A stretch of 44,731 nucleotides of DNA from Nitrosomonadales bacterium. Its GTDB lineage: Bacteria; Pseudomonadota; Gammaproteobacteria; Burkholderiales; Methylophilaceae. Positions 33,695-44,731 of this stretch are shown here, piece after piece. Position numbers and translations under genes: made by a program. The stretch's first letter is position 1, and every line of letters starts with the position of its first letter. The notes below the pieces were generated by a model that did not search any database, had not been told where the DNA came from, and saw only the letters and a list, made by a program, of their open reading frames with translations. The stretch is from assembly GCA_024642775.1 (NCBI GenBank), contig JAHEAL010000004.1:3663-48393 (forward strand), in the 5' to 3' direction.

Positions 33695-35059
33695 TTAGCG
33701 CATTCCTGGAAATTTTCCCGCAAAACCCCTCATCATTTTTGAAAGTCCGCCTTTAGAAAATAATTTCATCATTTTGCGCATTTGTTCATATTGAGTAAGA
33801 AGGCGATTTATATCTTGAACCTTAGTACCAGATCCTTCAGCGATCCTGATTTTCCTTTTCGCCTTAATAATATCCGGTTCTTTTCTTTCTGTTGGTGTCA
33901 TCGAGTTTATAATTGCTTCAATTTGAATTAACGATTTATCACCATCTTCTGGATTAATTTTTTGCTGTGCTTGCCCCATTAATTGAGCTGGCATTTTATC
34001 CATCAAAGCACCAACCCCACCCATTTTTTTCATTTGCATAATTTGATTTTTAAAATCTTCTAAATCAAAATTCTTTCCTGACTGAACCTTTTCTGCTAAT
34101 TTTTGAGCTTCTTTTTGGTCAATATTTTTTTGTGCTTCTTCAACCAACCCAACAATATCACCCATACCTAAAATTCTGGATGCTAATCGATCAGGATAAA
34201 AAGGCTCGATGCCAGTTACTTTTTCACTCAAACCAACATATTTTATAGGTTTTCCTATGATATGTTTTGCAGATAATGCGGCTCCGCCTCTTGAATCCCC
34301 ATCGACTTTAGTTAAGATTATGCCGGTTAATTCTAGAGCATCATTAAATGCTTTAGCAGTATTGACTGCATCTTGCCCTTGCATTGCATCCACAACAAAT
34401 AATGTTTCAGAGGGGTGAAGTTCCTTGTGAAGCGCCTTAATTTCTTTCATCATTTCAATATCAACTGCGGTGCGGCCAGCTGTGTCAAAAATTACGACAT
34501 CATGAAAATGTTTTTTTGCAAAATCTATTGAGGCTTTTGCTATATTTACAGGTTTATCTTTTATCGATGAATCAAAACAATCAATTTTTAAACTCTCAGC
34601 TAAAGTTTTAAGTTGATCAATAGCTGCAGGTCGATATACATCTGCACTCACAAGAAGAACTTTCTTTTTTTGGTCTGATAAAACCTTTGCTAATTTTGCA
34701 GAGGTTGTTGTTTTACCTGATCCCTGAAGTCCGGCCATGAGTATTATTGAGGGTGGTTTACTTGAAAGATTTAATGGAGAGCTTTCAGGACCCATCAATT
34801 CGGTTAATTCATCTTGAACAATTTTTATGATGGCATCACCTGGGGATACAGATTTTAAAACATCGGCACCTAAAGCTCTTTCCTTAACCTTTTCTATAAA
34901 AAATTTAACAACAGGTAATGCTACATCAGCTTCTATAAGAGCAATCCTTACCTCTCGCATTGCATCACTAATGTTCTCTTCTGTAAATCTTGATTGACCC
35001 GTTATTTTGCGTGCAATTGATTGTAACTTATCTGTTAAATTTTCTAACATATCTTCCAA
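33695..35059 (-). CDS. ffh: Signal recognition particle protein Ffh
   Basis: Ffh is the GTPase of the bacterial signal recognition particle; with 4.5S RNA it brings nascent inner-membrane proteins to FtsY. The 454-residue protein has the N domain, the G domain with LMAGLQGSGKTTTSAKLA, FDTAGRTAVD and TKVDGDSRGGAALS, and a methionine-rich M domain ending MMRGFAGKFPGMR. It is divergent from the YpjD-type gene (46 bases between starts), a common pairing. The 4.5S RNA gene is not seen in this window. Confidence 0.98.
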   Translation of the reverse strand: MEDMLENLTDKLQSIARKITGQSRFTEENISDAMREVRIALIEADVALPVVKFFIEKVKERALGADVLKSVSPGDAIIKIVQDELTELMGPESSPLNLSSKPPSIILMAGLQGSGKTTTSAKLAKVLSDQKKKVLLVSADVYRPAAIDQLKTLAESLKIDCFDSSIKDKPVNIAKASIDFAKKHFHDVVIFDTAGRTAVDIEMMKEIKALHKELHPSETLFVVDAMQGQDAVNTAKAFNDALELTGIILTKVDGDSRGGAALSAKHIIGKPIKYVGLSEKVTGIEPFYPDRLASRILGMGDIVGLVEEAQKNIDQKEAQKLAEKVQSGKNFDLEDFKNQIMQMKKMGGVGALMDKMPAQLMGQAQQKINPEDGDKSLIQIEAIINSMTPTERKEPDIIKAKRKIRIAEGSGTKVQDINRLLTQYEQMRKMMKLFSKGGLSKMMRGFAGKFPGMR

Positions 35060-35105
35060 TATCCCCTATAATAGATTAGGTAATTGTAAATCATTCATTT
35101 AGTTT

Positions 35106-35885
35106 ATGTTATATATAACGTCCTACATCCTATCTTTATCCTTTTACATACTTAGCGCTCTGCTGAGTAAGAAATATGAAGGAAAAATACGTACCCCTTT
35201 ATTCATCATAGCTTTTTTTGGTCATTTATCGCTAATTTATAATGATTTTTTTCTAAAGTCTTTCAACTTTGATTTCTCCAATGCTTTAATGATAGTGAGC
35301 GCAATGACAGTATTTTTTTACATCTTATTTAATACCCAGGCAAAAAATAAAGGGCTTGATAAAATTATTGCTATCCCCACTATTCTGATTATTATATTTC
35401 ATGGGATTTTCTCGCAGGAACATTTAATAAGAGATACCGATTCTATTTTTTATTTAGCGCACATTATTATTGCTATCTTGGCTTATGGTTTGTTAACTTA
35501 TTCTGCTATTTTTGCAACTTTTGTCTTATTTCTTGAGGAAGGTCTTCATAAGAAAAAAACTTTAACTAACTTTTCATCCACAAACTCAATCATTGGTATG
35601 GAAAAATTTTTATTCATAATCTTGTGGTCAGGATTTTTACTTTTGTCGATAACAATTTTTACAGGTATATTTTTTTCCAATGAGATTTTCAACACACCCT
35701 TCATATTTAATCATAAAACTTTTTTTGGGATACTTTCATGGATAAGTTATGCATACATCCTATATCAACGAGTAGCAAATGGCATTAGAGGGAAAAAAGC
35801 AGTTTTATTGGTACTTTTGGCATTTTTATTATTAGTATTAGCATATTTTGGAAGCAAATTTGTCTCAGAAATAATACTAAATTAA
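35106..35885 (+). CDS. CcsA/YpjD-type inner-membrane protein
   Basis: This 259-residue protein has seven or eight hydrophobic helices and belongs by pattern to the CcsA/HemX/YpjD group: HIIIAILAYGLLTYSAIFATFVLFLEE, then the late FNHKTFFGILSWISYAYILYQR. Family members take part in cytochrome c heme handling, but the role of the YpjD form beside ffh is not settled. The conserved histidines in the HII and NHKT segments may bind heme. It converges with the HAD gene, overlapping it by four bases. Confidence 0.85.
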   Translation: MLYITSYILSLSFYILSALLSKKYEGKIRTPLFIIAFFGHLSLIYNDFFLKSFNFDFSNALMIVSAMTVFFYILFNTQAKNKGLDKIIAIPTILIIIFHGIFSQEHLIRDTDSIFYLAHIIIAILAYGLLTYSAIFATFVLFLEEGLHKKKTLTNFSSTNSIIGMEKFLFIILWSGFLLLSITIFTGIFFSNEIFNTPFIFNHKTFFGILSWISYAYILYQRVANGIRGKKAVLLVLLAFLLLVLAYFGSKFVSEIILN

Positions 35886-36553
35886 TCTTCAAGTGAGATT
35901 GTTTCCCATAATAGCCTATGAGCCTCATTTTTTAATTTATCATCTGGATTGACACATATTGGATTCGTGACTTTTTTCATTAATGGTAAATCATTATGAG
36001 AATCGGAATAAAAATAACTTTTATCAAAACTTTCTATACTTAATTCTTTTTTTGCAAGCCAATTCTCAAGTCTGGTGACTTTTCCAAACTGAAAGGACGG
36101 GAGCCCTTCCACCTTCCCCGTAAATTGACCTCCAATTTCTTCCGGAATTGTTCCTATTAAATTATCAATACCAAAAAGGTCAGCGATTGGCTTGGTGATA
36201 TAAGAATTAGTAGCCGTGATAATGATACATAAATCATTTTGCCTTAAGTGAGACTTAACCAAATCGATAGATTTATTAGAGATTAATGGCTTAATAATCT
36301 CCTCAACATACTCTTGCCTTATTAAATCTAAATCTTGTCTTTTATTCTCCTTGAGAGGGCGAAATTGAAACTCGCAAAATTCATAAATATCTAGAGTTCC
36401 ATTTTGATATTGTTGGTAAAATATTTCGTTTTGCTTTTCATGTAAATTCTTATCAAGCAAATTTTTTTTAATTAAGAATTTTGACCAGTTGTAATCAGAA
36501 TCCCCTCTGAGTAGGGTGTTGTCTAAATCAAATAAAGCAAGATTCATCTTCAA
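35882..36553 (-). CDS. HAD-IB family phosphatase (SerB-like)
   Basis: This 223-residue protein has [18 protein letters not shown] with nucleophile Asp9 and Asp11, [19 protein letters not shown] as motif II, and [14 protein letters not shown] as motif III/IV. This is the HAD-IB group (phosphoserine phosphatase-like; some members are histidinol-phosphatases). The exact substrate cannot be told. It overlaps leuA by four bases and is the last gene of the pssA-leuA unit. Confidence 0.88.
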   Translation of the reverse strand: MKMNLALFDLDNTLLRGDSDYNWSKFLIKKNLLDKNLHEKQNEIFYQQYQNGTLDIYEFCEFQFRPLKENKRQDLDLIRQEYVEEIIKPLISNKSIDLVKSHLRQNDLCIIITATNSYITKPIADLFGIDNLIGTIPEEIGGQFTGKVEGLPSFQFGKVTRLENWLAKKELSIESFDKSYFYSDSHNDLPLMKKVTNPICVNPDDKLKNEAHRLLWETISLED

Positions 36554-38085
36554 ACCTGAGGGTGTGCACGTTCTAGTTTTGAGGTAATTTTATTAAGTGC
36601 ATTGATATATGCTTTGGCTGAAGCTGTAATAATATCGGTATCAGAACCTTGTCCATTCACCACTCTTCCATTTTTAGCCAATCTTACAGTAACCTCACCC
36701 TGAGAGTCTGTACCAGAAGTAATGTTATTAACAGAAAACAATAACAATTCGGAACCTGAATTAACTATTTTTTCAATCGCCTTAAATGTTGCATCCACCA
36801 ATCCGCTTCCTTTTGAAGTTTCTTTTTTTTCCACCCCCTCAAAATTAATTACGACCGTTGATTCTGGACTTTTATTTATTGATGACTCCACACTTAGGTC
36901 AATTAATTTATAGTTTTCCTTAATCTCAGAGGAGTATTCATCACTGATCAATGCATGAATATCTTCATCAAATATTTCTGTCTTCTTATCAGCAAGTTCC
37001 TTAAATTTCTCAAACGCCACATTTAAAAGCTGGTCTGAATCAAGATTAATACCTAGAGCCTCTAGTCTACTTTTAAATGCATTTCGTCCTGAAAGTTTAC
37101 CAAGGGATATCTTGTTTGCACCCCAGCCAACATCCTCTGCACGCATTATTTCATATGTTTCCCTATGTTTTAACACGCCATCTTGATGAATCCCAGACTC
37201 ATGAGCAAAAGCATTCGCGCCTACAATAGCCTTGTTTGGTTGAACGTTATAACCTGTAATAGTCGATACAAGCTTTGATGTTGGAACAATAAATTCTGTT
37301 TTAATATTACTGACAAGATCGAAAATATCTTTTCTGGTTTTAACTGACATAACTATTTCTTCTAAACTTGCATTGCCAGCTCGTTCGCCTAATCCATTAA
37401 TTGTACACTCAACTTGCCTGGCACCATTCAAAACTGCTGACAAAGAATTAGCTACCGCCATTCCTAAATCATTGTGGCAATGTGTTGACCATACGACACT
37501 ATTAGAGTTTGGTACCTTTGAAATTAATTGGCTTATTCGCTCACCCCATTGAAAAGGTATTGAGTACCCAACAGTATCTGGGACATTAATTGTTTTAGCG
37601 CCTGCCTTAATTACTGCATCAAATACTTCGACCAAAAAAGGAATTTCAGAACGAACAGCATCCTCAGCAGAAAACTCAACATCATCCGTATACTCCAAAG
37701 CCCAATTAACAGCCTCAACTGCCCTTTCAAGTACTTGGCTTGGAGACATTCTTAACTTGTTCTCCATATGAATTGGGCTTGTCGCGATAAAAGTATGAAT
37801 TCTTCCCTTATTTGCAGGCTTAATGGCAAGTCCAGCCTTGTTAATATCGTTTTGTACCGCCCTAGCTAATGAGCACACAGATGAATTTTCAATTTTACCT
37901 GCTACAGCCTCAATAGCTTTAAAATCACCAGGGCTTGCGGCTGCAAATCCAGCCTCGATAATATCAACACCTAATTTTTCCAATTGAAGAGCAATTCTCA
38001 CTTTCTCTTCTTGTGTCATTGATGCGCCTGGGCTTTGCTCTCCATCTCTGAGGGTTGTATCAAATATAATTAATTTATCTGTCAT
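36550..38085 (-). CDS. leuA: 2-Isopropylmalate synthase
   Basis: LeuA condenses 2-oxoisovalerate and acetyl-CoA, the first committed step to leucine. The 511-residue protein has [17 protein letters not shown] (7-23), the metal-binding [45 protein letters not shown], and a C-terminal LeuA allosteric domain (about 390-505) for leucine feedback. It lies between pssA and the HAD gene, overlapping each by four bases. pssA-leuA is a betaproteobacterial neighbourhood, often just downstream of ilvBHC. Confidence 0.97.
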   Translation of the reverse strand: MTDKLIIFDTTLRDGEQSPGASMTQEEKVRIALQLEKLGVDIIEAGFAAASPGDFKAIEAVAGKIENSSVCSLARAVQNDINKAGLAIKPANKGRIHTFIATSPIHMENKLRMSPSQVLERAVEAVNWALEYTDDVEFSAEDAVRSEIPFLVEVFDAVIKAGAKTINVPDTVGYSIPFQWGERISQLISKVPNSNSVVWSTHCHNDLGMAVANSLSAVLNGARQVECTINGLGERAGNASLEEIVMSVKTRKDIFDLVSNIKTEFIVPTSKLVSTITGYNVQPNKAIVGANAFAHESGIHQDGVLKHRETYEIMRAEDVGWGANKISLGKLSGRNAFKSRLEALGINLDSDQLLNVAFEKFKELADKKTEIFDEDIHALISDEYSSEIKENYKLIDLSVESSINKSPESTVVINFEGVEKKETSKGSGLVDATFKAIEKIVNSGSELLLFSVNNITSGTDSQGEVTVRLAKNGRVVNGQGSDTDIITASAKAYINALNKITSKLERAHPQV

Positions 38086-38852
38086 TTTTTCTTTTTGCTT
38101 TTCTCTAACTTAAAATTTTCCTTAAAGAAATTTACATAACCGGAAAATAAATAAATAATTAAGGCTATGAATATTAACTCTGCAGGACTGTGAGACAACA
38201 TTGAAAATGCAAGTACAATTAACAATATTGACACTGAAGGAACACTATTTCGCAAATTAATATCTTTTCCACTGTAATATTTAACATCAGTAACCATTGA
38301 TAAGGCGGCTACTATAATCATAATCCAACCAAACCACTTCATCTGAAAATAATTAAAAAATATATCGTTACCACTTACCCCATTTTCAATACAAACCCAA
38401 ATAAATGCTGCCACTAATGCTGCCGCTGCTGGCGATGGTAACCCATAAAAATATTTTTTTTCAGGAATGTCTAACTTCGTATTAAATCTTGCTAAACGAA
38501 AGCCAGCGCAGGCACAATAAATAAATGCTCCAATCCAACCTATTTTTCCCAATGGCTTTAAGGCCCAAATATACATTACTAAGGCTGGGGCAACACCAAA
38601 AGAAACCATATCCGACAAGCTGTCGTATTCAGCGCCGAATTTACTTTCCGTGTTTGTAAGTCTCGCGACTCTTCCATCCAGACCATCCATTACAAGAGCA
38701 AAAAAAATGCATAAGGCAGCAAATTCAAATTTACCATTCATTGCATTTAATATTGAAAAAAAACCAAAAAATAATGCTGCCGTTGTAAAGAGATTTGGTA
38801 ATAGATAAAAACCTCTTTGGTCTTTATTTTTTTTATTTAAATTATCCATCAT
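38082..38852 (-). CDS. pssA: CDP-diacylglycerol-serine O-phosphatidyltransferase
   Basis: PssA joins CDP-diacylglycerol and serine to phosphatidylserine, the precursor of phosphatidylethanolamine. The 256-residue membrane protein has the CDP-alcohol phosphotransferase motif D-G-x2-A-R-x8-G-x3-D-x3-D at Asp59, Gly60, Ala63, Arg64, Gly73, Asp77 and Asp81, in the first third, and several helices after it. This is the type II form found in betaproteobacteria. It is divergent from tgt with 88 bases between starts. Confidence 0.94.
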   Translation of the reverse strand: MMDNLNKKNKDQRGFYLLPNLFTTAALFFGFFSILNAMNGKFEFAALCIFFALVMDGLDGRVARLTNTESKFGAEYDSLSDMVSFGVAPALVMYIWALKPLGKIGWIGAFIYCACAGFRLARFNTKLDIPEKKYFYGLPSPAAAALVAAFIWVCIENGVSGNDIFFNYFQMKWFGWIMIIVAALSMVTDVKYYSGKDINLRNSVPSVSILLIVLAFSMLSHSPAELIFIALIIYLFSGYVNFFKENFKLEKSKKKK

Positions 38853-38883
38853 TTAATTTTATCCTAGTTCATCCCATTTTTCA

Positions 38884-38912
38884 TCGAAATTAATCGGTAT
38901 TACTCTTATAAT
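38884..38912 (+). promoter_or_regulatory. Candidate sigma-70 promoter of tgt
   Basis: TATAAT at 38907-38912 has TCGAAA at 38884-38889 (four of six -35 matches) exactly 17 bases upstream. The start would be near 38919, 22 bases before the tgt ATG. It probably drives tgt and perhaps yajC-secDF. Confidence 0.6.
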
Positions 38913-38925
38913 AGCCGCATTATAA

Positions 38926-40067
<1,142 letters not shown>

Positions 40068-40100
40068 AGAATTTCTTTTTCTAATTAATGCGAGGTTTAA

Positions 40101-40415
40101 ATGATTTCACTAGCTTATGCCAATGACGCAGTAGCACCTGGTGGTTTAATGAGTTTTGTTCCTTTTATCATCATTTTTATTTTATTTTATTTTATGCTCA
40201 TAAGACCTCAAATGCAGCAAGCCAAAGCGCATAAAAAACTTATTTCGGAATTAAAAAAGGGTGATGAAGTTCTGTTGGCGTCTGGAATTTTAGGTATTAT
40301 TCAAAAAGTATCCGAGATATACCTAATAGTAAATATTTCCAACAATACTGAAATCAAAATACAAAGAAACTCCGTACAATCCGTTTTGAGTAAAGGTACG
40401 ATAAAGTCGATCTAA
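40101..40415 (+). CDS. yajC: Sec translocon accessory protein YajC
   Basis: YajC is the small partner of SecD-SecF. The 104-residue protein has one membrane helix (FVPFIIIFILFYFMLIRP, about 19-36) and a cytoplasmic domain with the family pattern QMQQAKAHKKLISELKKGDEVLLASGILG. The ATG has GAGG five bases upstream, one of the clearer ribosome sites here. The stop lies one base before secD. Confidence 0.96.
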   Translation: MISLAYANDAVAPGGLMSFVPFIIIFILFYFMLIRPQMQQAKAHKKLISELKKGDEVLLASGILGIIQKVSEIYLIVNISNNTEIKIQRNSVQSVLSKGTIKSI

Positions 40416-40416
40416 A

Positions 40417-42309
40417 ATGAATCATTATTCTCGTTGGAAAAATTCCGTAATCCTAATAATAATTTTATTGGGTTTCTTTTTTGCTTTGCCAAATATTTTT
40501 GGAGAATCGCCTGCTTTGCAAGTAATGCCAATAAAGTCAGGGGATAAAATTGATCCAATAATTATGTCCCAAGCTGAGAATATCCTTAAAGAAAATAATA
40601 TAGCCACAACAGGCTTAGTTGCTGAAGATACTTATATAAAATTTAAATTGAGTAGCAATGAGGATCAGTTATTAGGAAAGACTTTACTTGAAGAAAAGCT
40701 TGGTCCAAATTTTATTGTTGCCTTAAATCTTTTACCAAACTCACCAAAATGGCTTGAATCAATTGGGGCTCAACCGATGTACCTAGGTTTAGATCTTCGA
40801 GGTGGTGTGCATTTTTTAATGCAGGTAGACCTGACAAAAGTAGAGTCTAAGGAATCATCAAGCAGACTAAGTGAGATAAGAACTAACTTAAGAGAAAATA
40901 ATATTAGGTACTCAAGCATTGAAATTCAAGAAGATGGGATAATAATTAATTTTCCAAATGAAAAAGATTTAAAAATAGCAAAAAATTTAATTACTCAGAA
41001 AAATACTGATTTTGAATTCTCAAAAAGACTTAATTTATCAAGCCAACTCGATGATTTAAAAACTAAAGAAATAATTGATGATTCTTCATACATATTAAAA
41101 GTCAGTTTAAGTGAAAAAAATAAAGAAGATACGGTTAGTTTTGCTATTAAGCAAAATTTAGAAACCTTAAATAATAGAATCAATGAGTTAGGTGTTGCAG
41201 AGCCCATAATTCAACAACAAGGAGAAAATCGTATTGTTGTTCAACTTCCTGGAGTTCAAGATACTGCAAAAGCAAAAGATATAATTGGCAGAACTGCGCT
41301 TCTGGAAATGCGTCTTGTTGATGGAGACGCTCCTCAGTCTCAAATAGATGAAGCAATTAACGGCAAGGTACCTTTAAACAGAGATCTCTTTTATGATCGC
41401 AATGAAAATCCATTGTTATTAAAAAAAGATATTATTCTGACCGGTGAAAATATAAATAATGCAGGTCCTGGTGTTGACAACCAAACTGGCCAATCTATTG
41501 TATCGTTAACCTTGGATAGTAAGGGTGCAAATATTTTTAAAAAAGTAACCAGAGATAATATTGGCAAAAGGATAGCCATCTTATTAATCGAAAAAAATAG
41601 TACTGAAATAATTACAGCTCCAGTTATTAAATCTGAAATTGGTGGTGGAAGAGTACAAATAACAGGAATGAAAAATGCTCAAGAAGCAACAGATGTGTCC
41701 CTTCTTCTTCGAGCAGGCTCTCTTGCAGCCCCAATGGAAATTATTGAAGAGCGTACTGTAGGTCCAAGCATGGGAAAAGAAAATATTGAAAGAGGTGTGC
41801 AGTCAACTTTATGGGGCTTTGTAGCCGTAATAATTCTTATTAGTGTGTATTACATGCTATTTGGTATTTTTTCTTCCATAGCTCTATCAATAAACCTAGT
41901 TCTTCTAATTGCGCTTTTATCAACTCTACAAGCAACATTAACTTTGCCCGGAATTGCTGCTATGGCTCTTACAGTTGGTATGGCTATTGATTCGAATGTA
42001 TTAATTAATGAAAGAATACGTGACGAGATAAGAAATGGTAATACACCACAAGCCAGCATTCATATCGGGTATGAAAAAGCATGGGGGACTATATTAGATT
42101 CCAATATTACCACCCTTATTGCTGGTCTTGCTTTATTTATGTTTGGTACTGGTCCAATCAAAGGATTTGCTGTTGTTCATGTATTAGGAATTTTAACATC
42201 CATGTTTTCTGCAATTATTGTTTCTAGAGCTCTAGTTAATATTTACTATGGCTCAAAAAGAAAAATTGAAAAACTTAATATCGGTGAAATTTATAAGGTA
42301 AACAACTAA
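40417..42309 (+). CDS. secD: Protein translocase subunit SecD
   Basis: SecD uses the proton gradient to help proteins through the Sec channel from the periplasmic side. The 630-residue protein has one N-terminal helix, the P1 periplasmic domain opened by YLGLDLRGGVHFLMQVD (about 123-139), later EERTVGPSMGKENIERGV, and then five C-terminal helices containing LTVGMAIDSNVLINERIRDE with the conserved Asp. The full length is normal. It precedes secF by four bases. Confidence 0.97.
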   Translation: MNHYSRWKNSVILIIILLGFFFALPNIFGESPALQVMPIKSGDKIDPIIMSQAENILKENNIATTGLVAEDTYIKFKLSSNEDQLLGKTLLEEKLGPNFIVALNLLPNSPKWLESIGAQPMYLGLDLRGGVHFLMQVDLTKVESKESSSRLSEIRTNLRENNIRYSSIEIQEDGIIINFPNEKDLKIAKNLITQKNTDFEFSKRLNLSSQLDDLKTKEIIDDSSYILKVSLSEKNKEDTVSFAIKQNLETLNNRINELGVAEPIIQQQGENRIVVQLPGVQDTAKAKDIIGRTALLEMRLVDGDAPQSQIDEAINGKVPLNRDLFYDRNENPLLLKKDIILTGENINNAGPGVDNQTGQSIVSLTLDSKGANIFKKVTRDNIGKRIAILLIEKNSTEIITAPVIKSEIGGGRVQITGMKNAQEATDVSLLLRAGSLAAPMEIIEERTVGPSMGKENIERGVQSTLWGFVAVIILISVYYMLFGIFSSIALSINLVLLIALLSTLQATLTLPGIAAMALTVGMAIDSNVLINERIRDEIRNGNTPQASIHIGYEKAWGTILDSNITTLIAGLALFMFGTGPIKGFAVVHVLGILTSMFSAIIVSRALVNIYYGSKRKIEKLNIGEIYKVNN

Positions 42310-42313
42310 ATTT

Positions 42314-43246
42314 ATGGAATTATTTCGAGTAAAAAATGACATCCCTTTTATGAAATACAGAAAAATTTCTGCTATTGTTTCTATCCTTACCTTTTTATTA
42401 GCTGTTTTCTTTCTTTTAAACAAGGGCCTCAATTATGGCATCGACTTCACTGGTGGAACAATAATTGAAGTTACATACGAAGATAAGGCAGATCTTGATT
42501 TAATTCGATCAGAACTCAACTCAATCAACCTAAATGAAATTCAAGTTCAAAATTTTGGAAACGAAAAAGATGTCTTAATAAGGCTCCCTTTAGACAAAAA
42601 TAATACCATAGCTGAAATATCAGAAAAAGTTAGCACTCAGTTAAGCTTAAGTGGAGAAAGATTTGAGATTAAACGAGTAGAATCTGTTGGGGGGCAGGTT
42701 GGAGAAGAGCTTTTTGAAAATGGAGCGTTAGCTATACTTTTTGTTTGTATAGGAATTATCCTCTATTTATCATTGCGTTTTGAATGGAGGTTTGCCCTTG
42801 CCGCCGTCATAGCAAATATGCATGACGTCATAATAATTCTTGGTTTTTTTGCTTTTTTCCAATGGGAATTTAATTTAACTGTATTAGCAGCCGTTCTTGC
42901 TGTTCTTGGATATTCTGTTAATGAGTCTGTAGTTGTTTTTGATAGAGTTCGAGAAAATTTTAGAAAAATGAGAAGGTCGTCAGTAGCTGAGGTTATGAAT
43001 AATGCAATCACCAGAACTATGTCAAGAACAATCATGACCCACCTATCTACACAAACAGTAGTTATATCAATGTTGATCTTTGGCGGAGAGATACTACATA
43101 ACTTCTCTCTTGCCTTAACTATTGGTATTTTATTTGGGATTTATTCATCAATCATGGTTGGCTGCCCTATGGCACTCTGGCTTGGAACGAATCACTCAAA
43201 CCTTGCAGGTCCACAGGAAATTAAAAAAAATACTAATGAAATTTAA
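42314..43246 (+). CDS. secF: Protein translocase subunit SecF
   Basis: SecF pairs with SecD. The 310-residue protein has a first membrane helix, the GLNYGIDFTGGTIIEVTY periplasmic block (about 38-55), VGGQVGEELFENG, and a C-terminal helix bundle with YSVNESVVVFDRVREN (the conserved Asp) and RTIMTHLSTQTVV. It is in one unit with yajC and secD and is followed after six bases by the CNNM-type gene. Confidence 0.97.
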   Translation: MELFRVKNDIPFMKYRKISAIVSILTFLLAVFFLLNKGLNYGIDFTGGTIIEVTYEDKADLDLIRSELNSINLNEIQVQNFGNEKDVLIRLPLDKNNTIAEISEKVSTQLSLSGERFEIKRVESVGGQVGEELFENGALAILFVCIGIILYLSLRFEWRFALAAVIANMHDVIIILGFFAFFQWEFNLTVLAAVLAVLGYSVNESVVVFDRVRENFRKMRRSSVAEVMNNAITRTMSRTIMTHLSTQTVVISMLIFGGEILHNFSLALTIGILFGIYSSIMVGCPMALWLGTNHSNLAGPQEIKKNTNEI

Positions 43247-43252
43247 AATACT

Positions 43253-44509
43253 TTGACCGATCTTCCTATCTCCTTTCAAATTATTTTTTTATTTATTCTT
43301 CTGTTAATATCAGCTTTTTTTTCGATCGCTGAAACTAGCCTAATGGCAATAAGTCAGCATAAAATTAAACATTTAGAAAAAAAAGGGCATCGATCTGCAA
43401 AGCTGGCTGCATCTTTACTAAAGCAAACTGACAAACTTTTAAGTGTAATCTTAATTTGCAATAATTTTTCAAATGCTGCTGCCGCATCGCTAGTAACAGT
43501 TATATCATTACAATTATTTCAAAATGAAGAAAATATCTTATTAATTTCAACATTATCAGTAACTTTTCTAATAGTAATATTTAGTGAAATTACCCCTAAA
43601 GTTCTTGCCGCTGCTCACTCAGAAAGACTTGCGTTGGCTTGCAGCTTTATTCTATATCCTTTGTTAAAAATATTATATCCACTTGTTATTTTTGTTAACT
43701 TTTTTGTACTATCAATATTGAAGATCTTCAATATAAAGCTTAACTTTAATGAAAAACATTTAATAACGATGGATGAATTAAAAAGTGTCATATCAACTTC
43801 AACCAAATCCATAACTAACAAAAATCAATCAATGTTAATAAATTTTCTTGATTTAGAAAGTGATTCTGTTGATGATGTAATGATCCCTCATACAAATGTT
43901 GAATCAATTTCTCTAGACATAAGCATTGAAGAGATAATGAAAAAACTCTCAACCTTTCATCATGACTTTATTCCAGTAAAAGAGAATGAGCATGGTCCAA
44001 TCACAGGAATATTAAGTATCAGGAAGTTAGTTAAATTCATTAATGATCATGAAAGACTGACTCATGAAAAAATAAAAGACGTAATTGACTCACCCAATTT
44101 TATAGCTTCAGGAACTTCTTTGTATAAACAAATACAATCCTTTCAAGAAAATAAATATAAAATTGGTGTTGTTGTTAATGAACATGGTGACTTCATGGGT
44201 ATAGTTTCTCTTGAGGACATTCTTGAGGAGATTACAGGAGAGTTCAATCATAATTTGCCTTCTAATGAGACAAAGATTATTGAAGATCAATCTGGATGGA
44301 TAATTGAAGGAAGCTGCCCATTAAAGAAAGTAAATAAAGCATTAGGATTAAATTTGTCTTCAAAGAATGCTAGAACAATGAATGGCTTTATCTTAGAATA
44401 TTTTGAAGATATTCCCGAAACCAATACAAGCTTTAAAATAATGAATATAACTTTTGAAATAATAAATGCCCAAAATAAGAGTATAAAAACTCTTAAAATA
44501 TTTAAATAA
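43253..44509 (+). CDS. CNNM/CorC-family transporter (DUF21-CBS-CorC_HlyC), TTG start
   Basis: This 418-residue protein begins at a TTG (MTDLPISFQ), as no ATG precedes the first helix. Order: DUF21 membrane part with three or four helices (about 8-150), containing SAFFSIAETSLMAIS and the EITPKVLAA turn; a CBS pair (about 200-325); and a C-terminal CorC_HlyC domain (from about 335). Relatives export magnesium or cobalt. It resembles the partial protein at the start of the window but includes the membrane part. It follows secF and precedes clpS. Confidence 0.9.
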   Translation: MTDLPISFQIIFLFILLLISAFFSIAETSLMAISQHKIKHLEKKGHRSAKLAASLLKQTDKLLSVILICNNFSNAAAASLVTVISLQLFQNEENILLISTLSVTFLIVIFSEITPKVLAAAHSERLALACSFILYPLLKILYPLVIFVNFFVLSILKIFNIKLNFNEKHLITMDELKSVISTSTKSITNKNQSMLINFLDLESDSVDDVMIPHTNVESISLDISIEEIMKKLSTFHHDFIPVKENEHGPITGILSIRKLVKFINDHERLTHEKIKDVIDSPNFIASGTSLYKQIQSFQENKYKIGVVVNEHGDFMGIVSLEDILEEITGEFNHNLPSNETKIIEDQSGWIIEGSCPLKKVNKALGLNLSSKNARTMNGFILEYFEDIPETNTSFKIMNITFEIINAQNKSIKTLKIFK

Positions 44510-44511
44510 AT

Positions 44512-44731
44512 ATGGCTATTGAAAATCCAAAAATTTTTTCAGATACTGAAAAAAAAATCGAACCTAAGTTACCCAAACTATTCAAAGTAATAGTGCTTAA
44601 CGATGACTACACCCCGATGGAGTTTGTAGTTATGGTTATTAAGCAAATTTTTAATAAGTCGGATGATGAGGCTACTCGAATCATGTTAAAAATTCATAAT
44701 GATGGAATGGCTGTATGTGGAATTTTTACTT
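44512..44731 (+). CDS. clpS: ATP-dependent Clp protease adaptor ClpS (partial, 5' end)
   Basis: The window holds the first 73 residues. The pattern FKVIVLNDDYTPMEFVVMVIKQIF and MLKIHNDGMAVCGIFT is clear ClpS. ClpS hands N-degron substrates to ClpAP; the NDD and the Met of MEFV belong to its binding pocket. The ATG lies two bases after the CNNM-type gene stop. The 3' end, and presumably clpA, lies beyond the window. Confidence 0.93.
   Translation, partial: MAIENPKIFSDTEKKIEPKLPKLFKVIVLNDDYTPMEFVVMVIKQIFNKSDDEATRIMLKIHNDGMAVCGIFT

Overview
The window is a gene-dense, AT-rich stretch of bacterial chromosome carrying almost only housekeeping genes. Spacers are tiny, many start and stop codons overlap, and there are no insertion sequences, phage genes or CRISPR arrays. 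Gene content and order suggest a streamlined betaproteobacterium, most like a free-living Methylophilales (OM43 / 'Ca. Methylopumilus' type). The clues are folK-deoxynucleoside kinase-panB-panC-panD, a zf-CHCC mini-protein behind ilvE, pssA next to leuA, and tgt-yajC-secD-secF. The lineage is an inference from recognised families and layout; no database was searched.

Layout. 1-7.1 kb (+): the tail of a CorC-type protein, a small secreted protein, lnt, glyQ-glyS, gmhB, plsC and a YgjP-type metalloprotease (envelope biogenesis plus glycyl-tRNA synthesis). 7.1-9.6 kb: a Sco lipoprotein (-), ilvE with a 56-residue zinc-finger protein (+), and murI (-). 9.6-17.5 kb (+): cobalamin adenosyltransferase, pcnB, folK, a deoxynucleoside kinase, panBCD, rsfS, rlmH, DNA photolyase and mlaA. 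17.5-20.1 kb: pmbA (-), darP/yjgA (+) and a secreted PDZ protein (-). 20.1-28 kb (+): mog, thiL, pgpA, pncC, recA, recX, alaS and lysC. 28-30 kb: tRNA-Ser(GCT), a DUF1993 protein, an orphan lipoprotein and two near-identical tRNA-Arg genes with different anticodons. 30-33.6 kb: a secreted serine protease (-), then an operon of a CDF-like membrane protein with modABC (+), and tRNA-Lys (-). 33.7-38.9 kb: ffh (-), a CcsA/YpjD-type protein (+), a HAD phosphatase, leuA and pssA (-). 38.9 kb to the end (+): tgt, yajC, secD, secF, a CNNM/CorC-family protein and the start of clpS.

How the genes work together. Envelope building is prominent: Lnt, PlsC, PgpA, PssA, GmhB, MurI, MlaA, YajC-SecD-SecF and Ffh. 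Coenzyme A synthesis (panBCD), folate, thiamine diphosphate and molybdenum cofactor (mog plus modABC) are represented. No stretch longer than 300 bases lacks a gene.

No wholly new multi-gene defence or mobile system is visible. The observations most worth following are: the tandem tRNA-Arg pair (anticodons ACG and TCG, two differences in 77 bases); the CDF-like membrane protein overlapping modA at the head of the molybdate operon and lacking one expected metal ligand; a divergent, short PanB whose usual catalytic Glu position is Ser; a 21-bp inverted repeat upstream of mlaA; and several uncharacterised secreted proteins.
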